In this document: in pieces, positions 1-6,838 of the stretch | How positions within the stretch are numbered: position 1 is the first letter of the stretch | Layout: the number at the start of each line of letters is the position of its first letter | NCBI GenBank assembly: GCA_002494495.1 | Contig: DACB01000007.1 | Location: 330,867-345,572 of the forward strand | Length of the DNA: 14,706 nucleotides | DNA from: Methanobacterium sp. UBA294 | GTDB lineage: Archaea; Methanobacteriota; Methanobacteria; Methanobacteriales; Methanobacteriaceae | Direction of reading: 5' to 3' | Notes under the pieces: generated by a model | Seen by the model: only the letters and a program-made list of their open reading frames with translations | Database searches by the model: none | Told to the model about the DNA's origin: nothing | Translations under genes and position numbers: made by a program

Positions 1-352
1 CAAAAGAGGATGCGGTGTGTCCTGATGGAAAGGAACTTCCACTTTCTGTGGTTAAAAGGTCAACATTAGACATGGCTAAATAAGGTCTTGGTTCAGCCAC
101 AACTGTCTTCAACAGGATAACCAGTATGTTACTTAAAATCAGAGCAGCAAAGCCAAGCACAGCCACTTGCCTACCAAATCTACCTCCAAATAGGTAGACT
201 ATAAGACATATGATTGACCAGCCAAAAAAACCACCGAAGTTGGTTATCAGGGGCATTATGAAATTGAAAAGGGAATTTTTTAGTCCCTCGTTGATTAAAT
301 AGAAGAAATAAATGTTTTGATTAATTCCTTCGGATAAAATTATCTCAAACAT
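1..352 (-). CDS. PAP2-family membrane phosphatase, N-terminal part (cut by window edge)
   Basis: Reading leftwards from an ATG at 352, 117 codons stay open to the window edge, so the C-terminal part is missing. Two of the three PAP2 phosphatase signatures are visible: K-x6-RP at residues 82-90 (KTVVAEPRP) and the PSGH motif at 109-112 inside SSFPSGHTASSF. The third motif, with the nucleophilic His, would lie outside. Hydrophobic stretches at about 28-55 and 63-81 are likely membrane helices. The family removes phosphate from lipid phosphates or pyrophosphates, including undecaprenyl pyrophosphate, but the substrate cannot be read from this fragment. A GGTG at 361-364 lies 8 nt before the ATG and supports the start. 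The gene follows the TIM-barrel gene in the same direction after 49 nt, with its own TATA-like elements between. Confidence 0.9.
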   Translation of the reverse strand, partial: MFEIILSEGINQNIYFFYLINEGLKNSLFNFIMPLITNFGGFFGWSIICLIVYLFGGRFGRQVAVLGFAALILSNILVILLKTVVAEPRPYLAMSNVDLLTTESGSSFPSGHTASSF

Positions 353-381
353 TTCTACAACACCAAAAAAGAGTTTGATAT

Positions 382-407
382 ACTTTAAACACTAATTAAC
401 TTTAAAC
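382..407 (-). promoter_or_regulatory. Candidate promoter of the PAP2 gene, duplicated GTTTAAAGT
   Basis: On the minus strand the 9-mer GTTTAAAGT occurs twice, at 399-407 (overlapping the stop codon of the preceding gene) and at 382-390. Both look like archaeal TATA boxes. The distal copy would start transcription near 375-380 and leave the GGTG Shine-Dalgarno inside the leader; the proximal copy would start it almost at the ATG. This is pattern-based only. Confidence 0.4.
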
Positions 408-1169
408 ATGTAGATAGTTGCTCAGATACTCCATGCTTTCTGTGACAGCGGAAGGTTCTTCCACTTCCACCACCAGGTGACCTTCATATTTAAGTTTTTC
501 AAGTCTACCTAACAGGGAATTGAAGTCCAGACCGTTATCATCTTTATTATTTCCCAGTGCATGGTGGCTGTCATAGGATCCATCGTTATCTGAAAGGTGA
601 ATGTGCTTTATACGGGGATATTTAAGCATTTCATCAATAGGGAAACCGTTGTTATGTGCATGGCCTACATCTAAAGTCATATATGCATCAATATCCAATA
701 TCAATTCATTAAGTTCATTTAAATCTTTAAATAAAAGACTTTCTATGTCCGGCATATTTTCTACGCACATAGAAACCCCCACATCCTGGGCGTATTTGGA
801 ACATTCCCTTAATGATTCCATATTGTATTCCATTATTTTGGCATCTAATTTACGCCCTAATATTGGTGTATGGCCTGGGTGGACCACAACCACTTCAGAT
901 CCAAGTTTATTTGCTGTATCCATGGATTTTTTGATTTCAGCAATTGACGAATTTCGAATTCTTTCATTGTGGGATGCCACGTTCATATCAGAAAGGGGAG
1001 CATGGATGGTATATTCTAGGTTATAAGTATCTAAAACATGAAATTCAAGGTTGTCATGGGGATATTCATTTATTATTTCACAGTACCCCTGTTTTAATCC
1101 CGTTACATAGTCCAGGATAGCTTCCATGGGCTGGGGGTAGAATGGTAGTGTGGAGATGCTGATCTTCAT
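402..1169 (-). CDS. Endonuclease IV / xylose-isomerase-like TIM-barrel protein
   Basis: A 255-residue AP_endonuc_2-type (COG1082-like) TIM barrel. The metal-site pattern can be followed strand by strand: H56 (IHAP), H97 (VVHPGH), E137 (VENMP), D167 and H170 (LDVGHAH), H191 (HIHLSDN), D200 and H202 (DSHHALG), E235 (VEVEEP). These nine positions parallel the nine ligands of the three-zinc site of endonuclease IV, though many sugar-phosphate isomerase/epimerase members share most of them. Function is therefore either abasic-site endonuclease-like or isomerase-like; I cannot decide. The usual GxG-IDF segment carries a short Asn/Asp/Lys-rich insertion (about 207-212). The protein is soluble with no signal peptide. 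The ATG at 1169 is preceded only by a weak AAGGA. It is transcribed away from the PIN-ATPase gene after a 158-nt spacer, so it probably has its own promoter. Confidence 0.85.
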   Translation of the reverse strand: MKISISTLPFYPQPMEAILDYVTGLKQGYCEIINEYPHDNLEFHVLDTYNLEYTIHAPLSDMNVASHNERIRNSSIAEIKKSMDTANKLGSEVVVVHPGHTPILGRKLDAKIMEYNMESLRECSKYAQDVGVSMCVENMPDIESLLFKDLNELNELILDIDAYMTLDVGHAHNNGFPIDEMLKYPRIKHIHLSDNDGSYDSHHALGNNKDDNGLDFNSLLGRLEKLKYEGHLVVEVEEPSAVTESMEYLSNYLHV

Positions 1170-1234
1170 GGTGAATCTTCCTTGGTTAATGCGTTTTCTT
1201 GTTTATCAGGATTTTTTATCGGTTAATTGGTTTT

Positions 1235-1270
1235 TAATTTATTAATTCGTTGATAATTTATTAATTCGTT
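1235..1270. repeat. Two 17-bp direct repeats with 2-nt spacing
   Basis: TAATTTATTAATTCGTT occurs perfectly at 1235-1251 and again at 1254-1270, giving a 19-nt period. They lie in the spacer upstream of the TIM-barrel gene. On the minus strand each copy contains TTAATAAATTA, a TATA-like string, so this may be a duplicated promoter or operator half-site. A further TATA-like stretch lies at about 1300-1310. Nothing else is visible in this 158-nt spacer. Confidence 0.6.
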
Positions 1271-1327
1271 CTTTAATTGATCAGTATTGTTCATTCTCTT
1301 TATAAATAGATATTTATGCCCTATAGA

Positions 1328-3208
1328 TTATTCCTTACGCACCATGGCTTGTATTGGTCTGTTCTTCTTCAGGGCATCTATTATAATTTTGGCCAGTTCG
1401 ATGTCCCTTTTAATCTTTATGTTTCCTTTTTTACCGACGGTTGCCGTAAATAAGTAGTCATCATCCACCATGATATCGAAGGGCGTTCCAACAGACTTCT
1501 TATCAAAGTTGATCACCACGTAGTTACCGGTAATTTCAACATCCACCACGGTACTTTCATCCGGGGTAGGGGTTTGTTTCTCTTTGAAATGGGGTTGTTT
1601 TTGGGATTTTTTCTTCGCAGTACGGGACTGTAGGGATTCAACGCCTATGTTGATGCCCAGCTTCTTTTCCACATCATCTATAGTTTTACCCCTTTTCCCG
1701 ATTAACTTGGGGATGTTCTTTTCATCTATCCAGACTGTGGCTCGTTTATCCGATTTCATATCCACGTCCACTGTGGCTGACCGTGGTATTCTTCTTTTTA
1801 CTTCCTGGGTGATTTCTCTCTCGACTATCTTCTGAATGGGTGTCTTTTTGAATTTTGTCTCAGCGACTTCCATGACAATGGTCTGTTCACCATAAGTGTA
1901 GATTTCATGCTTCAGATCCCCGTTGAGGAAATCCCGGATTTCAATCACTGGACGGGATAGATCTGCCTCTAGCATACCTGTAGGTACTTTCACTGTTAGT
2001 GAAACATCGTATACTGCCGCTACAACTCCGTCGTTAATGAATATTGTGGTATCGATTATTGATGGTATCATTCCTAATTCAACACGACCGATGATTCTTT
2101 GAATGGCATCGATGGGTTTAGTGGCATGCACTACTCCAATCATACCCACTCCGGCGAGTCTCATATCAGCGAATATTCGGAAGTCCTTGGTTTTTCTAAG
2201 TTCATCGTAGATGGTGTAGTCTGGTCGGACCAGAAGTAATATATTAGCTGTTTTACCCATATCCTTTTCAAGTGGTGCGTACTGGGTTATCTCACCTCCT
2301 ACCTGCAGGTCTCTGGGTGATTCCATGGTCTTAACTATGGCCCCCAGATCTTTGCTGTAGAAGTCAGCTGCAGCCTGGGCGAAAGTTGTTTTACCCGCAC
2401 CAGGAGGGCCAGCTATTAGCACACCTTTGGCTGTGTCACGTAAGCGTTCTAAAAGTTTTTCAGGAAGCTTATAATCCTCCAGTGAGACCCTGGCCACAGG
2501 TCTTACTACAGTAATTTCCACACCATCAGAAAATGGTGGTTTGGCAATAGATATTCGGTACTCCCGGAACTGGATCACGGTTGCCCCCTCCATCTCTATT
2601 TCAACAAAGCTCTTAAAGTCACTCTTGGATCTCTCAACAATTTCTCTGGTCATTCTGTCGACTTCATTCCGCTTAAGTGGCTTTTTACCTATTTTTACCA
2701 GCTTTATATTTCCAGGTGTACCCTTCTTTGCCAGTGGTACCACGTTTTCCTTGAGGTGTATGGACATGGTGTTGTCATCGAAGTATTTCCCAATTTCCAG
2801 GTCTTTATATGCTACCATTTCCTGTTTGAGGTAGATAGCCTCCAGTCCCTGGGCTTCGGCAACTTCCTTCTGCACCTTGTCACTGGTCACAAGTACTGCA
2901 TCATGGTCTCCCGCTGTATCTCGTATCATTGCATCGATTTCCCCACCACGGGCCAGAGATATCTCATCCAATGTGGGTCTTCTACCAACGTATATCAAGC
3001 TGATCTTACCCTGGGAATTGAATTTTTGCAGGTTTTTAAGCTCATCTAGTCCATTAAATCCAGTTTCTCTTCCTTTATTTGCTTGGTTTTCAAGTTCAGC
3101 TATAACTGCTTCGGGTATTATTACTTCGCAGCCACTGAATTTCTTGTCCTGCACTATTTTGGTGATCCTACCGTCCACTATCACACTGGTATCAGGAACT
3201 ATCTTCAT
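1328..3208 (-). CDS. PIN domain - secretion-type ATPase - KH domain protein (COG1855-like)
   Basis: With the chosen start the protein has 626 residues. An N-terminal PIN nuclease domain covers about 1-125, with acidic residues D6 (VPDTS), E37/E40, D92 (EIDAMIRD) and D110 (VTSDK). A type II/IV secretion-like (PilT/VirB11) ATPase spans about 220-420: Walker A is GPPGAGKTT at 267-275, an acidic stretch DYTIYDELR is at 330-338, and a His-box VVHAT is at 359-363. A KH domain with GKRG at 504-507 follows. Then come a Lys/Gln-rich linker at 530-550 and a small beta-rich tail. The architecture implies ATP-driven RNA binding and cleavage; no physiological role is established that I know of. Two in-frame ATGs lie upstream, but ATG 3208 has GGAG 9 nt before it and leaves a single base after the hisI stop, whereas ATG 3229 would overlap hisI. 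It is probably cotranscribed with hisS-hisI. Confidence 0.92.
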   Translation of the reverse strand: MKIVPDTSVIVDGRITKIVQDKKFSGCEVIIPEAVIAELENQANKGRETGFNGLDELKNLQKFNSQGKISLIYVGRRPTLDEISLARGGEIDAMIRDTAGDHDAVLVTSDKVQKEVAEAQGLEAIYLKQEMVAYKDLEIGKYFDDNTMSIHLKENVVPLAKKGTPGNIKLVKIGKKPLKRNEVDRMTREIVERSKSDFKSFVEIEMEGATVIQFREYRISIAKPPFSDGVEITVVRPVARVSLEDYKLPEKLLERLRDTAKGVLIAGPPGAGKTTFAQAAADFYSKDLGAIVKTMESPRDLQVGGEITQYAPLEKDMGKTANILLLVRPDYTIYDELRKTKDFRIFADMRLAGVGMIGVVHATKPIDAIQRIIGRVELGMIPSIIDTTIFINDGVVAAVYDVSLTVKVPTGMLEADLSRPVIEIRDFLNGDLKHEIYTYGEQTIVMEVAETKFKKTPIQKIVEREITQEVKRRIPRSATVDVDMKSDKRATVWIDEKNIPKLIGKRGKTIDDVEKKLGINIGVESLQSRTAKKKSQKQPHFKEKQTPTPDESTVVDVEITGNYVVINFDKKSVGTPFDIMVDDDYLFTATVGKKGNIKIKRDIELAKIIIDALKKNRPIQAMVRKE

Positions 3209-3209
3209 C

Positions 3210-3614
3210 TTATTTCTCTCCATAAACATTTTTAGGCTGGAATACTTTCTCTTTAATGATTTTCAAGTTAACACCTTCATCTTCCCTGATTAATTCTCTG
3301 AAAAAGCAGGAATAATAGCCTTCATGACAGGCTGCACCTTCCTGTTGAACTTTTAAAATCACCGCGTCTTTATCGCAATCAGTTAATATCTCCTGAACTT
3401 TTTGCAGGTGTCCAGAGCTTTCTCCTTTCAGCCATAACTTGCCACGGGATGTGCTCCAGTAATGGGCGTTACCTGTTTCAATGGTCTTCATCAGGGCCTC
3501 ACGGTTCATAAATGCTACCATGAGTACCTCTGAAGTTTCAAAGTCCTGGGCTACGGCGATGATGAGGTCCTCGCCCTTTCTGTTTAGTCTAAAATTTAAA
3601 TCTGGAATGTTCAT
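3210..3614 (-). CDS. hisI: Phosphoribosyl-AMP cyclohydrolase
   Basis: This enzyme opens the purine ring of phosphoribosyl-AMP, the third step of histidine biosynthesis, in the cytoplasm. The 134 residues match a standalone archaeal HisI with no fused HisE pyrophosphohydrolase. Signatures are VLMVAFMN at 30-37, HYWSTSRGKLWLKGESSGH at 51-69, the Mg-binding DCDKD at 79-83, and the zinc cysteines C80, C96 and C103 (in ACHEGYYSCFFR). It lies 24 nt after hisS and 1 nt before the preferred start of the PIN-ATPase gene, so the three are likely one transcript. No Shine-Dalgarno is visible before the ATG at 3614; the upstream bases are AT-rich, so translation may depend on coupling to hisS. No other his genes lie in the window. 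Confidence 0.97.
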   Translation of the reverse strand: MNIPDLNFRLNRKGEDLIIAVAQDFETSEVLMVAFMNREALMKTIETGNAHYWSTSRGKLWLKGESSGHLQKVQEILTDCDKDAVILKVQQEGAACHEGYYSCFFRELIREDEGVNLKIIKEKVFQPKNVYGEK

Positions 3615-3638
3615 TTTAATCGGTAATTTTTATAGCAA

Positions 3639-4928
3639 TTATTTCAGGAGATCAATCATCATCTGGGTTACGCTTTCAATTTCCACTAATTCCTGCTCCC
3701 CAGACTCCATATTCTTAACTGTGACTTTGCCTTCTTTAAGGTCCCTTTCACCAACTAAGATCACGTAGTCCACCTGCAAGTTGTTGGCCTGGTTGAGTAT
3801 TTTCTTCAGTTTCCGGCCTACCAGGTCAACCTCAGTTTTAATACCGTCCTTTCTGAATTTCTGTGCAATTTCAATGGCTTTTAATTTTACATCCTTGGAT
3901 ACAGGTGCCACGTAGACATCCACGGTTTTGTGATGGGTTTTTTCCTCTCCACATAATCTAACGCATTCTACCAGGCGATCAAATCCAAAGGCGAACCCAG
4001 TGGATTCTACCTTTTCACCGCCGAATATTTCTATTAGATTATATGTTCCCCCACCGCTTATTTGTTTCTGAGCTCCCAAGCCTTGTGCATAAATTTCAAA
4101 AACAATCCCAGAATAATAATCTAATCCACGGGCAATCCCCAAATTTACTTTGTAATTGGTAAAACCAAAGGCTTCCAGTATATCCAGGAGTTCATCCAGT
4201 TCATTCAGTGCTTCAACAGATTTTGGGTTGTCTTTTATAATTTCAGATGTTTCTTTTATTATTTCCCTTTGGCCCACCATGCCCACCAGTTTGATGAGTA
4301 TTTCACTGGCTTTCGGGTCAATTTCAACTTCATTTAAAGTCTTTAATAGCTCTTCAACTTCTCCTTTATCTATCACGGCCATGATGGTGTCATATACGAT
4401 CTTTGGTGCATTTGCCTGATGGAGTATTCCTCTTATTATCCCCAGATTTCCGATGTGTATTTCGAAGTCTTTCACTCCCAGTTCTTCCAGTGAATGGGCG
4501 GCCATGGCTATGATCTCTGCTTCAGACTCCGGGGATTTTCCCCCGATAAGTTCACATCCCATCTGCCAGAATTGCCTGTACCTACCCTTCTGGGGTCTTT
4601 CGTAGCGGAAACAGCTGCCGAAGTAGTACATCTTCAGTGGTTTTGGAGATTTTTGTAGTTCATTGATGTATAATCTTGAAACAGGAGCAGTAAGTTCTGG
4701 CCGTAATGCCAGTTCTCTCCCACTTTTATCTTGGAAGTGATATATCTGTCCAGTGATTTCCTCACCGGATTTCTTGGTAAAGAGGGCCAGATCCTCAAAT
4801 AATGGTGTTTTAATCTCCCCATAACCATAAGTTTCAAACACCCTCCTTAGGGTATTTTCAATCTCTCTTCTCTCCTTCATTTCTTCAAAAAGAAAATCTC
4901 TCGTGCCTCGTGGTCTTTGTATGTCCAT
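3639..4928 (-). CDS. hisS: Histidyl-tRNA synthetase
   Basis: A class II aminoacyl-tRNA synthetase that charges tRNA-His. The 429 residues are the normal short archaeal/bacterial length. Visible motifs: RPRGTRDF at 5-12, ALRPELTAPV at 74-83, motif 2 FRYERPQKGRYRQFWQ at 107-122, the histidine-binding signature GLDYYSG at about 268-274, and motif 3 with FGFDRLVE near 310. The C-terminal anticodon-binding domain covers about 335-429 (VDVYVAPVS, VILVGERD). The ATG at 4928 has GGAG 7 nt upstream, and a TATA-like box lies at about 4982-4990. It heads the hisS-hisI-PIN-ATPase run. Upstream on the same strand, past a stem-loop, is the RNA-ligase-partner gene. No tRNA-His gene is visible nearby. Confidence 0.98.
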   Translation of the reverse strand: MDIQRPRGTRDFLFEEMKERREIENTLRRVFETYGYGEIKTPLFEDLALFTKKSGEEITGQIYHFQDKSGRELALRPELTAPVSRLYINELQKSPKPLKMYYFGSCFRYERPQKGRYRQFWQMGCELIGGKSPESEAEIIAMAAHSLEELGVKDFEIHIGNLGIIRGILHQANAPKIVYDTIMAVIDKGEVEELLKTLNEVEIDPKASEILIKLVGMVGQREIIKETSEIIKDNPKSVEALNELDELLDILEAFGFTNYKVNLGIARGLDYYSGIVFEIYAQGLGAQKQISGGGTYNLIEIFGGEKVESTGFAFGFDRLVECVRLCGEEKTHHKTVDVYVAPVSKDVKLKAIEIAQKFRKDGIKTEVDLVGRKLKKILNQANNLQVDYVILVGERDLKEGKVTVKNMESGEQELVEIESVTQMMIDLLK

Positions 4929-4981
4929 GCTAGTTCTCCATTTAAAAATAATTTATTAGTGGTTAAGATTTTTTAAAAAAA

Positions 4982-4990
4982 TAATATAAA
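4982..4990 (-). promoter_or_regulatory. TATA-like box for the hisS operon
   Basis: The minus strand reads TTTATATTA here, about 55-60 nt before the hisS ATG. With the usual 24-26 nt spacing, transcription would start near 4960 and leave a leader of about 30 nt containing the GGAG. It sits directly downstream of the stem-loop that ends the preceding gene, so the two units touch. Confidence 0.45.
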
Positions 4991-4991
4991 T

Positions 4992-5012
4992 CCACTTTAT
5001 AAAAAAAAGTGG
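4992..5012 (-). terminator. Stem-loop terminator after the RNA-ligase-partner gene
   Basis: CCACTTT at 4992-4998 and AAAGTGG at 5006-5012 form a perfect 7-bp stem with a 7-nt loop, just past the stop codon at 5017-5019. The loop contributes a T tract on the minus strand, and a second T6-7 tract follows at about 4975-4981. An extra AGTGG at 4958-4962 gives an alternative 5-bp pairing partner for one arm. Confidence 0.55.
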
Positions 5013-5016
5013 GTTA

Positions 5017-5676
5017 TTATTCATAGTATTTAAGGTATTCATTCATCATCTTAGGAAATGCCTTTGCACTGAGGAATCTGAGGCCCAGCCTTTCTGCCCA
5101 GACTTTAATCCCCTCATCAGCTGCAACTACCCCTGCACCAAGTTCCTTGGCTAGGAGGAGTACATCCAGATCCGGTGCACTATCCAGGGTGCCCTTTCTC
5201 AGGGCTTGCCTGTAACGTTTCCTGAAGTCTGCTATGGCCTTACCTATTATTTCTGTTTCGATCTGAGCTTTTTTCTCTCCCCGGGACATCATGACCAGGG
5301 ATTGCACTGCTGCTTCCCAGATTGCGTTTTCTGATACTCTCATCCCCTTGTTCATTCTGTCCCTCATATCCTGTACATATTCATAGAATATCTCCGAGGG
5401 TATCTTGGTATCATAGCGGTTGGGGCTTTTTTTAACTATCCAAGTATCAGCTTTGATCATGGTTTCCCTGGGACATTCATACCTGGCCATGTACTCAGAA
5501 AACTCTTTATAGGTTACAGGGGGCATATGGCAGCTCATATTAAGTTTGATCCTTGATTTAGCTATTACATCCAGTAAATGATCCACGGTTTTGTTTAATT
5601 CCCCATCACCATATAGATCTCGAAGTTTATTATCGGTAAATGCCGTGGTATCCAGTACAAACCTTTGCTTTGCCAG
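5017..5676 (-). CDS. RNA ligase partner protein (UPF0278-type PIN-domain protein), apparent CTG start
   Basis: The family is named for its link to archaeal ATP-dependent RNA ligase and has a PIN-like nuclease fold; its exact reaction is not known to me. The frame is open well upstream of a GTG at 5586. Translating the extension restores the family N-terminus, AKQRFVLDTTAFTD, with the first PIN aspartate D9. Further acidic positions are in SAPDLDVLLLAKE and VAADEGIK near the C-terminus. Other conserved stretches are SCHMPPVTYKE and TWIVKKSPNRYDT. Starting at CTG 5674-5676 gives 219 residues. No ATG, GTG or TTG is in frame at the right place; the options are CTG, 8 nt after GGGGGAG (5685-5691), or the ATA just before it. 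The RNA ligase itself is not in the window. The gene ends at a stem-loop ahead of hisS. Confidence 0.88.
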   Translation of the reverse strand: MAKQRFVLDTTAFTDNKLRDLYGDGELNKTVDHLLDVIAKSRIKLNMSCHMPPVTYKEFSEYMARYECPRETMIKADTWIVKKSPNRYDTKIPSEIFYEYVQDMRDRMNKGMRVSENAIWEAAVQSLVMMSRGEKKAQIETEIIGKAIADFRKRYRQALRKGTLDSAPDLDVLLLAKELGAGVVAADEGIKVWAERLGLRFLSAKAFPKMMNEYLKYYE

Positions 5677-5684
5677 TATGGTAA

Positions 5685-5733
5685 CTCCCCCAGTTAAGAA
5701 TTTATTCTCACTATTTAATATCTTATTTATATG
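5685..5733 (-). promoter_or_regulatory. TATA-like box and strong Shine-Dalgarno of the RNA-ligase-partner gene
   Basis: On the minus strand CATATAAATA lies at 5724-5733 and predicts a transcript start near 5703. A GGGGGAG at 5685-5691 then falls in a leader of about 27 nt, 8 nt before the CTG at 5676. The arrangement argues that translation begins at or very near 5676 rather than at the internal GTG 5586. Confidence 0.5.
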
Positions 5734-5924
5734 TTAAATAATCTAACATCTTTCCTCTAATATTTTGTGTTGTTAATATATATTGTTCCTGCTTTTTTAA
5801 TAAATTCATCTAATTAAAAAAAAATTTAAACTAGGTAAAGGATTTCAGTAAGTACCCTGATTTTAAATCAATGATTAACCTCAAGATTAATAAACTTCCA
5901 CATGGAAAATTAATATAGATAGAT
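5734..5924. other. AT-rich divergent spacer before aroE
   Basis: About 190 nt separate the TATA box of the leftward RNA-ligase-partner gene from aroE. I see no ORF, no tRNA and no clear repeat. TATA-like strings for aroE occur around 5820-5832 (TTTAAACT) and 5884-5897 (GATTAATAAACTT). The latter would give a start site within a few bases of the aroE ATG, consistent with a leaderless or very short leader, because no Shine-Dalgarno precedes that ATG. Confidence 0.35.
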
Positions 5925-6776
5925 ATGATAACTGGTAAAACCAAAATCATGGGATTGATAGGAGATCCAGTGGAACACACCATCTCACCCTATATGCACA
6001 ACGCAGGGTTTAAACACTTCAACATGGATTACGTGTATGTAACATTCCATGTAACAAAGGAGAACCTTAAATTTGCCATAGAAGGAGCCCGAGCATTGGA
6101 TGTACGGGGTTTAAATGTTACCATTCCCCATAAGATCGAGGTTATGAAGTATCTGGATGTTATCCATGAGACTGCATGGCACATCGGAGCGGTTAACACC
6201 ATAAAATTCGCTGATGAAATAGAAGGATACAACACCGATGGCTTAGGCGCAGTAAGGGGTATTCAAGATGTAAAATCCATAAAAGGAAGTAAAATTATAA
6301 TATTGGGTGCTGGAGGAGCTTCCCGGGCCATATCATTCCAATCTCTTTTAAGTGGTGCGGAGCAGGTTTTAATTGCCAACCGAACCAGGGACAAGGCCCT
6401 GAGTTTAGCTTTAGATCTTAATGATTATTTGAATAAAGATGTGAGGGCCATAGATATTGGAGAAGAACTTAAAGAGGAACTTCAGGACGCAGATATACTA
6501 ATAAACACCACCCCCATTGGCATGTACCCTAATGTAGACCAGGAACCACTTGTCACATCTGATATGATGCACGAGGGACTGGTGGTAAACGACGTAATCT
6601 ACAACCCTCTGGAGACAGGTCTTTTAAGGGAAGCCCGCCTGGCCGGTGCAAAGACCATAACTGGTATTAAGATGCTGATTTACCAGGGAATAGAATCTTT
6701 TAAGATCTGGACTGGGAGGGAACCTCCCATGGATGTTTTTGAGGAAGCATTGGCTCCTGAGATTAAAAAATTATGA
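5925..6776 (+). CDS. aroE: Shikimate dehydrogenase (NADP+)
   Basis: It reduces 3-dehydroshikimate to shikimate with NADPH in aromatic amino acid synthesis. The 283 residues have the standard two-domain form. The substrate-binding site shows S21-P22 (EHTISPYMHN) and NVTIPHK at 64-70 with catalytic K70, paired with D105 in GYNTDG. The dinucleotide loop is GAGGASRA at 128-135, followed by ANRTRDK, whose N-R-T is typical of NADP preference. INTTPIGMYP and the C-terminal ITGIKMLIYQG are also conserved. No good Shine-Dalgarno precedes the ATG. The TatD-like gene follows after 62 nt in the same direction with no obvious promoter, so the two may be cotranscribed. The preceding pathway enzyme, aroD, is about 5 kb away in another unit. 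Confidence 0.98.
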   Translation: MITGKTKIMGLIGDPVEHTISPYMHNAGFKHFNMDYVYVTFHVTKENLKFAIEGARALDVRGLNVTIPHKIEVMKYLDVIHETAWHIGAVNTIKFADEIEGYNTDGLGAVRGIQDVKSIKGSKIIILGAGGASRAISFQSLLSGAEQVLIANRTRDKALSLALDLNDYLNKDVRAIDIGEELKEELQDADILINTTPIGMYPNVDQEPLVTSDMMHEGLVVNDVIYNPLETGLLREARLAGAKTITGIKMLIYQGIESFKIWTGREPPMDVFEEALAPEIKKL

Positions 6777-6838
6777 ATATTTCTTACTAGATCAATTTGC
6801 CACATAAGATAATACCAATTTACACATCAGGTAATTAT

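Noticed and set aside
601..1026. Plus-strand frame of 141 codons inside the TIM-barrel gene
   Set aside because: It is an antisense shadow of a clearly coding gene, with no family resemblance and no ribosome site.
3209..3229. Longer start for the PIN-ATPase-KH protein at ATG 3229
   Set aside because: It overlaps hisI and has no ribosome site, whereas ATG 3208 has GGAG at a suitable distance and begins exactly at the PIN domain.
4929..5016. A tRNA gene, for example tRNA-His, next to hisS
   Set aside because: The spacer is AT-rich with a short terminator-like stem and no cloverleaf or T-loop signature.
5017..5586. A 189-residue version of the RNA-ligase-partner protein starting at GTG 5586
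   Set aside because: It would drop the conserved N-terminal PIN strand and its aspartate. The open frame, the ribosome site and the promoter all lie further upstream.
5017..5676. VapC-type toxin of a toxin-antitoxin pair
   Set aside because: It is a PIN protein, but longer than VapC, matches the RNA-ligase-partner family, and has no small antitoxin gene next to it.
5734..5924. A small RNA or riboswitch in the spacer before aroE
   Set aside because: I could find no stable stem set or conserved core. The spacer is AT-rich and looks like promoter DNA only.
6797..6838. TTG start adding 14 residues to the TatD-like protein
   Set aside because: No ribosome site precedes the TTG. ATG 6839 has AGGT 6 nt upstream and the family homology starts there.
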